From Thermococcaceae archaeon (lineage in GTDB: Archaea; Methanobacteriota_B; Thermococci; Thermococcales; Thermococcaceae), in contig JASGLT010000002.1 in assembly GCA_030156945.1 (NCBI GenBank), forward strand, positions 62,001 through 126,000: 64,000 nucleotides of DNA, given 5' to 3'. Under the pieces are notes generated by a model that saw only the letters and a program-made list of their open reading frames with translations, made no database searches and was not told where the DNA came from. A program made the position numbers and the translations under genes. Below, in pieces: positions 59,649 through 64,000 of the stretch (positions are counted from its first letter, which is position 1; each line of letters starts with the position of its first letter).

Positions 59649-60827
59649 TTAGAGCTTTGAAAGAGCTTCTTCCATGCGGTTAAGGGCTTCTATGAGCTTC
59701 TCCTTCTCTGTGGCGTAGCTTATTCTTATCCACCCCTCCCCCTGTTTACCGAAAGCTGTGCCCGGGATAACCACAACCCCTGCGTTGTCAAGGAGCCAGT
59801 TTGCGAAGTCTTCACTCGTCATGTCCAGTTCCGGGTCTATCTTTGCCCAAATGTAGAAAGCTCCCTTGGGTTTAAATGGAGTTATATGCGGCATGTTGTT
59901 GAGGCGTTTGAGAACGAGCTTCCTCCTTTCGGCGTACACCTTTCTCATGTTCTCAACGGCTTCCCAGCTTCTTTTGTCCCGAAGCGCTGTTATGCCCGCT
60001 ATCTGTATGAAGGAAGTGACGTTACCAATTATGTACGCGTGGAGCTTTATCATGTCTTTTATGACCTGTTTTGGGGCTATTGCAAAGCCCAACCGCCACC
60101 CCGTCATGGCAAAAGTCTTGGAGAAGCTGTTCGCGAGGATAGTGTTGTCAGGAGCGAACTTTATCATTGGATAGTGCTTGGCTCCCTCGTAGAGGAAGTG
60201 CTCGTAGGGTTCATCGCTGAGGATGTATATGTTGTAATCCTCCGCCATGTCAGCTATGGCCTTTACGGTCTTCTTTGTAAGCACCGCACCGGTGGGATTG
60301 TTTGGGTAATTTATTACAAGCACTCTTGTGCGTTTTGTGATAAGCTCGACAAGTTCATCGGGGTCAACTTGAAACTTATTCTCCTCTCGGAGGGGGATTC
60401 TCAATATTCCCGCTTCGGCTATTTTCGCATCCTCAACATAGCAAACGAAGGCAGGGTCTGGGATTATGACGTCATCATCTTTTTCGAGCAGGCTTTCGAA
60501 TGCAAGGTAAGTTGCCTCGTAAGCACCGGCCGTTACGATAATGTTGTCTGGGGAGACATCAGCTTTGTAATGGGTCTTGTAGTACTCTGCTATGGCCTCC
60601 CTGAACTCCGGGATGCCGGCGTTGGGGGTATAGTGAGTATAACCTTCGTCTATTGCCCTTTTTGCCGCTTCCTTTATGACTTCGGGAGTGTCAAAATCCG
60701 GCTCCCCTATTCCGAGGGATATAACGTTTTCCATGTTTCGAGCTTTTTCAAACAGCTCTCTGATCTTGGAGCGTTGGAGGAGGTTAATCCGGCCGGCCAG
60801 GAAATATTTGCGTTTTTTGTATTTCAT
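59649..60827 (-). CDS. Class I aminotransferase (aspartate/aromatic type)
   Basis: About 392 residues, fold-type I PLP enzyme. GEPDFDTP, YPNNPTGAVLT, LSDEPYEHF and the PLP lysine in NSFSKTFAMTGWRLGF are intact. The start MKYKKRKYFLAGRINLLQRSKIRELFEKA resembles the Pyrococcus aspartate aminotransferase family. GAGGTGA lies five bases before the ATG at 60827; earlier starts are rejected. The physiological amino donor cannot be read from sequence. Confidence 0.92.
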   Translation of the reverse strand: MKYKKRKYFLAGRINLLQRSKIRELFEKARNMENVISLGIGEPDFDTPEVIKEAAKRAIDEGYTHYTPNAGIPEFREAIAEYYKTHYKADVSPDNIIVTAGAYEATYLAFESLLEKDDDVIIPDPAFVCYVEDAKIAEAGILRIPLREENKFQVDPDELVELITKRTRVLVINYPNNPTGAVLTKKTVKAIADMAEDYNIYILSDEPYEHFLYEGAKHYPMIKFAPDNTILANSFSKTFAMTGWRLGFAIAPKQVIKDMIKLHAYIIGNVTSFIQIAGITALRDKRSWEAVENMRKVYAERRKLVLKRLNNMPHITPFKPKGAFYIWAKIDPELDMTSEDFANWLLDNAGVVVIPGTAFGKQGEGWIRISYATEKEKLIEALNRMEEALSKL

Positions 60828-60881
60828 GAACATCACCTCAGACATCGACAACTAAAGAAGTGGTTTTATAAATGTATCGGG

Positions 60882-61289
60882 TTAAAGGGTTTCGACTAGG
60901 GCGGATTTTTCCATCAGGGCCTTCAGATTTTCTTTGTTGCATTTGGGGGGAGTTACTTCAACCAGGCCAGTTTTCAGAAGGAATTTGGAACACTGCTCGG
61001 GGGTTTCGAAACATATTAGGTAGTTTAAGCCCCTCTTTACTCCGTTCTTTTCAATTGCAACCTTAATCTGATTAGTGCCCGCCAGCCTCAGAAGTAGCTC
61101 ACCTCCATAGGTTTTTGCATGATTGGTTCCGCGTTTGAAAGCTCTGATCGCTAAAAGGGCAGCGAAAATGACTTCTTCTATGCATTCTGCCGTTACCAGT
61201 TGTACGTTTCCCCCTATTAGGGGAATCAATTTTTTTGGATCATCAACTAGGACGCTTTTAACTGTGAATTTCATGGATTCACTCTTCAT
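60882..61289 (-). CDS. cgi121: KEOPS complex subunit Cgi121
   Basis: A 135-residue protein. LIPLIGGNVQLVTAECIEEVIFAALLAIRAFKRGTNHAKTYGGELLLRLAGTNQIKVAIEKNG matches Cgi121: the QL-x-A motif, the R-x-x-N segment and the GTNQI stretch. In KEOPS, Cgi121 binds the Bud32 kinase and the tRNA 3' CCA end, aiding t6A modification by Kae1. The start can be the ATG at 61289 or five codons later. A strong dyad (61324-61368) lies in its promoter. Confidence 0.88.
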   Translation of the reverse strand: MKSESMKFTVKSVLVDDPKKLIPLIGGNVQLVTAECIEEVIFAALLAIRAFKRGTNHAKTYGGELLLRLAGTNQIKVAIEKNGVKRGLNYLICFETPEQCSKFLLKTGLVEVTPPKCNKENLKALMEKSALVETL

Positions 61290-61323
61290 ATTATCCCCTT
61301 TAACCTGTGATGCAGGAGTTGTT

Positions 61324-61368
61324 AAAAATACTTCCGGTGCACACTGGTGTGCATCGTAGTGTATTTTT
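61324..61368. promoter_or_regulatory. Nested dyad in cgi121 promoter region
   Basis: The inner palindrome TGCACAC-TG-GTGTGCA (61338-61353) is enclosed by AAAAATAC (61324-61331) and GTATTTTT (61361-61368). All 15 arm pairs match and share one centre. On the minus strand GTATTTTTAAC can be the TATA element for cgi121, so the dyad would lie over BRE/TATA. As RNA it would also form a hairpin followed by T5, so a terminator for an unannotated transcript is an alternative. Confidence 0.6.
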
Positions 61369-61495
61369 GTTTTAAAGAGGACTTTTTTAAAAAATTTTTG
61401 TGTTTGATATTATCTTGGTATTAATTCAGAGCCATAAAGTATTTAACTAATTAAATTAACCATACATTCAGCTACTCCAACTTGGGTGGCAGGCG

Positions 61496-61687
61496 ATGAG
61501 CAAAATGAAAATCATCAGCGTTCAGCTTCCGCAGGGGCTCATAAATGCGATGGATCAGCTTGTTAAAAAGGGTATCTACCCCAACAGGAGCGAAGTCATC
61601 AGGGCAGCTATTCGAGAACTGCTCAGGAAAGAACTTTATCGGATTGAAACTGAAGAAAGCTCAACTCCTGATTATATACTCAAATAA
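61496..61687 (+). CDS. Ribbon-helix-helix regulator
   Basis: A 63-residue RHH (CopG/Arc) protein: KIISVQLPQGLINAMDQLVKKGIYPNRSEVIRAAIRELLRKEL shows the N-terminal strand that enters the major groove and the two helices. GGTGG lies six bases before the ATG. It is placed directly before ftsZ in the same direction (63-base gap), and could control the division cluster. Its AT-rich upstream region has TTAACTAATTAAATTAACC-type sequence as candidate TATA/operator. Confidence 0.88.
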   Translation: MSKMKIISVQLPQGLINAMDQLVKKGIYPNRSEVIRAAIRELLRKELYRIETEESSTPDYILK

Positions 61688-61750
61688 TCAACTCCGCTAA
61701 AATAAGCCGGTTAAACCAGGATAATCCCTTAACTGGTGGGGGTTGGGACA

Positions 61751-62995
61751 ATGGTGTTTAAGTTGTTTGAACAGGCAGGTATAAACATCGATTGGGACGA
61801 TGAGAAACCAAGAAAGGGCAAGTTTGACATTCCGGAGGGAGAGGACCTTGAGGATTTGATAAAGATAGCAATTGTGGGTGTCGGCGGTTCTGGAAACAAC
61901 ACAATAACAAGGCTTTATGAGCTCGGTGTTCAGGGGGCCGACCTAATAGCTATGAACACCGATGCGCAGCATCTCGCTCGTACTAAAGCACACAAAAAGC
62001 TTCTTCTGGGCAAAGAAATTACACACGGCAAGGGGTCCGGAGGTGACCCAGAGATCGGATATAAAGCTGCAGAGGCGAGTGCTCACGAAATAGCTGAGAC
62101 CATAGGGGATGCTGACCTCGTCTTTATTACGGCCGGCATGGGAAACGGTACAGGAACCGGGGCGGCACCCGTTGTTGCAAAGACAGTGAAAGAAAGGGCC
62201 AGACATAACGGGAGGTTCAGGGAGCCACTCGTTGTAAGTGTGGTCACTTTTCCATTCCGCAACGAGGGAAAGATCAGGATAGAGAAAGCAAAGGCAGGGA
62301 TACAGGCCCTTCTCTACTACTCGGACACCGTGATAATAATTGAGAACGATAAACTACTTAAATTGGTGCCTAAACTCCCGATAAACGCCGCTTTCAGATT
62401 CGCCGATGAAATAATCGCCAGAATGGTCAAGGGGCTCACGGAGACTATAAAGCTTCCGTCCATGGTCAACATAGACTTTGCTGATGTCTACAGCGTGATG
62501 CACAACGGAGGGGCGGCTTTGATCGGTATCGGCGAGAGCGACTCAAGCAACAGGGCAGTGGATGCCATTCAGAACGCCCTTGAGAACAAGATGCTTGACG
62601 TCGAGTACGCAAGTGGTGACAAGGCCCTCGTTCACTTCACGGTCGGACCTGACGTCAGTCTTGGGGAGATAAGTGCGGCCATGGACATAATCTACGATAG
62701 GCTTGGTGAAAAGAGCGAAATCAAATGGGGTGCAAGGATTGACGAGGATATGGGCAAGGTTGTTAGGGCAATGGTGATAATGACGGGAGTTAAATCACCA
62801 AACATTCTGGGAGGCAGTGAGGCTCTCCGCGTTGAGGGGGACTTTAAGTCCAACATAATAGTGCCGGGCGCTTACAACTTCAGCAGGGAGCCGGTAAGGG
62901 ATGACAAGATATACTCTTTGATCTCGAGAAACAAGGAGAGGAAGCTATCGGCCAGAGAACTCAGGGCACTGGAAGACTTTCTTGATCTCTGCTGA
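61751..62995 (+). CDS. ftsZ: Cell division protein FtsZ
   Basis: 414 residues, tubulin-like GTPase that forms the division ring. [17 protein letters not shown] binds GTP phosphates; the signature loop is [15 protein letters not shown]; the T7 synergy loop is [12 protein letters not shown] long N-terminal extension (about 40 residues, with [16 protein letters not shown]) precedes the GTPase core, and the C-terminal tail is short ([16 protein letters not shown]). The ATG at 61751 follows a G-rich stretch (GGTGGGGGTTGGG); a GTG/ATG further up is less likely. The archaeal paralogue FtsZ1/2 assignment was not resolved. Confidence 0.95.
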   Translation: MVFKLFEQAGINIDWDDEKPRKGKFDIPEGEDLEDLIKIAIVGVGGSGNNTITRLYELGVQGADLIAMNTDAQHLARTKAHKKLLLGKEITHGKGSGGDPEIGYKAAEASAHEIAETIGDADLVFITAGMGNGTGTGAAPVVAKTVKERARHNGRFREPLVVSVVTFPFRNEGKIRIEKAKAGIQALLYYSDTVIIIENDKLLKLVPKLPINAAFRFADEIIARMVKGLTETIKLPSMVNIDFADVYSVMHNGGAALIGIGESDSSNRAVDAIQNALENKMLDVEYASGDKALVHFTVGPDVSLGEISAAMDIIYDRLGEKSEIKWGARIDEDMGKVVRAMVIMTGVKSPNILGGSEALRVEGDFKSNIIVPGAYNFSREPVRDDKIYSLISRNKERKLSARELRALEDFLDLC

Positions 62996-63035
62996 TTTCC
63001 TCTTCCTTTACTGATTTTCTTACCGGGTGGTTCTC

Positions 63036-63806
63036 ATGGCTGTAGTTATTAGCATAGCAAATCAAAAAGGGGGCGTCGGGAAAACTACACTTACGATGAA
63101 CCTCGGGTTTGCCCTTGCATCCATGGGGAGGAAAGTTCTCTTGGTTGACATAGATCCTCAGTTCAACCTGACATTCAGTCTTATAGGCATGAAGGTGCTT
63201 GAATGCGGGGAGAACAACGTGGGAACTCTAATGATGAGGGAGAGCGATATCAGGGACACCCTGATCTCTGTCAGGGAGAACCTTGACCTGATTCCCAGTC
63301 ACTTAAACCTCTCGGCAAAGGAGATAGAGATAATCAACGCATACAACAGAGAGAGGCGGCTTGAGAAGGCTTTAATGCCGGTTCTACCCGACTACGACTA
63401 TGTCTTAATAGATAATCCACCGAGCATGGGCGTTTTTCTTGTGAACTCTCTGACGGTTTCGGATTACGTCTTAATCCCCCTTGAGCTCAGTTATTTTGGC
63501 GTGATCGGCATGCAGCTCATGTTCAGCCTAATGAGGATGATAAGGGAAGAGACCAATGAAAATCTCAAGCTCCTTGGCCTCGTCCCGAACAAGTTCACCA
63601 GGCAGACAAAAGTTCCGAAGATGCGCCTCAAGGAGCTTAAAGAGGCATATCCAGACGCTCCTATACTGACAACGATTCCTAAAGCAATAGCGATTGAAAA
63701 GGCTCAGAGTGAGGGGAAGAGCATTTTTGAATTCGAGCCCAACGGTAGGGCTTCTCGCGCCTTCTTAAAGCTTGCCAGAGAGGTGGTTGAGATTGTCGAA
63801 GGATAA
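63036..63806 (+). CDS. ParA-family chromosome partitioning ATPase
   Basis: 257 residues. ISIANQKGGVGKTTLTMNLG is the deviant Walker A, DIDPQFNLTFSL and VLIDNPPSMGVFLVNSL are switch motifs. ParA-type ATPases move DNA or protein cargo by cycling between dimer and monomer on nucleoid DNA. GGGTGG lies five bases before the ATG. The next gene overlaps its end and has the layout of a ParB-like partner. It is distinct from the MinD-like ATPase at 308-1087. Confidence 0.94.
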   Translation: MAVVISIANQKGGVGKTTLTMNLGFALASMGRKVLLVDIDPQFNLTFSLIGMKVLECGENNVGTLMMRESDIRDTLISVRENLDLIPSHLNLSAKEIEIINAYNRERRLEKALMPVLPDYDYVLIDNPPSMGVFLVNSLTVSDYVLIPLELSYFGVIGMQLMFSLMRMIREETNENLKLLGLVPNKFTRQTKVPKMRLKELKEAYPDAPILTTIPKAIAIEKAQSEGKSIFEFEPNGRASRAFLKLAREVVEIVEG

Positions 63807-64000
63807 ACTCCCGAAGCTTTTTGATGGCTCGGTTGATGAGCTAACCCGCCCAACCAGGCAAAAGGTTCAGAAAAATAGGGCCCTCAAAGAGGAGAAGATG
63901 CAGAAGACCCTCTACATAACGAGGGACATGAATCGCAAGCTCATTGAGCTCTACGCTGAAGAGGGGAGGAGGCAGAGCATCATCGTGGAGGATGCCGTAA
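63793..64000 (+). CDS. ParA partner protein with RHH-like domain, partial
   Basis: An open frame begins with TTG six bases after GAGGTGG, overlapping the parA end by 14 bases, and runs to the window edge. The visible 69 residues read MSKDKLPKLFDGSVDELTRP, a basic linker (TRQKVQKNRALKEEKMQK), then TLYITRDMNRKLIELYAEEG and RRQSIIVEDAV, which fits a C-terminal ribbon-helix-helix. A disordered basic N-terminus plus RHH is typical of non-canonical ParB proteins that stimulate ParA through an N-terminal Arg/Lys region. The gene continues outside the window. Confidence 0.7.
   Translation, partial: MSKDKLPKLFDGSVDELTRPTRQKVQKNRALKEEKMQKTLYITRDMNRKLIELYAEEGRRQSIIVEDAV

Overview
The window looks like chromosomal DNA of a hyperthermophilic euryarchaeon of the order Thermococcales, most likely a Thermococcus. 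Three secreted proteins end in the CGP-CTERM sorting tail typical of Thermococcaceae. Archaeal hallmarks include glycerol-1-phosphate dehydrogenase, Nob1 and AK6/Fap7, the KEOPS subunit Cgi121, archaeal-type PEP carboxylase, an intron in elongator tRNA-Met, TATA/BRE promoters with leaderless or short-leader mRNAs, and GGAGGTGA-type ribosome binding sites. Genes are dense on both strands. No rRNA, CRISPR array or intact insertion sequence was seen.

Layout. 0-3.4 kb: a minus-strand stomatin/NfeD-protease operon, then minD and a small membrane protein. 3.5-4.8 kb: a small hypothetical gene and an AlkA-like glycosylase. 4.8-7.3 kb: an accessory toxin-antitoxin island with a PIN toxin and a 54-residue partner, a coiled-coil protein, a six-half-site operator array, a winged-helix MNT/HEPN pair, a second coiled-coil protein and a structured C/D-like RNA region. 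7.3-16.4 kb: housekeeping genes (DUF512 radical SAM, AK6 facing Nob1, 5-oxoprolinase pxpABC interrupted by a VapBC pair, UPF0179, EgsA, DUF63, IMPase/FBPase, rhomboid). 16.4-20.6 kb: tRNA-Leu, a DUF835 protein, tRNA-Lys, a DEAD-box helicase, a transglutaminase-like lipoprotein, intron-containing tRNA-Met and a non-coding repeat. 20.6-25.6 kb: the glycine decarboxylase pair and an S9 peptidase. 25.6-29.2 kb: four poorly conserved membrane proteins, one with an apparent frameshift at its start.

29.2-40 kb: a DUF1931 histone-fold protein, PEP carboxylase, a degenerate MobA-like protein, a complete biotin ECF uptake locus under a GTTAAC-N15-GTTAAC operator and a probable non-catalytic BirA-type repressor, a second DUF63, a Ski2-like helicase, an Lrp-family regulator and TyrRS. 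40-48.5 kb: an ABC uptake system flanked by two CGP-CTERM secreted proteins, one a metallophosphoesterase, which suggests but does not prove phosphorus scavenging. 48.5-58.8 kb: a hypothetical protein, an Mrr-like protein fused to PepSY-like repeats, Pgk, a PadR-controlled ABC exporter, a surface chitinase, endonuclease III and a frameshifted TIM-barrel gene. 58.8-64 kb: tRNA-Asn, tRNA-Ile(CAU), a second copy of the non-coding repeat, UPF0016, an aminotransferase, Cgi121, and an RHH-ftsZ-parA-(ParB-like RHH) division and segregation cluster cut by the window end.

The most unusual signals are the 11-bp-period operator array before the MNT/HEPN pair, the repeat that directly follows both CAU-anticodon elongator-type tRNAs and carries a covarying hairpin, the ligase-degenerate biotin repressor with its operator, the Mrr-PepSY fusion, and several strong dyads in promoter regions. 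All calls come from reading the sequence; no database search was run.
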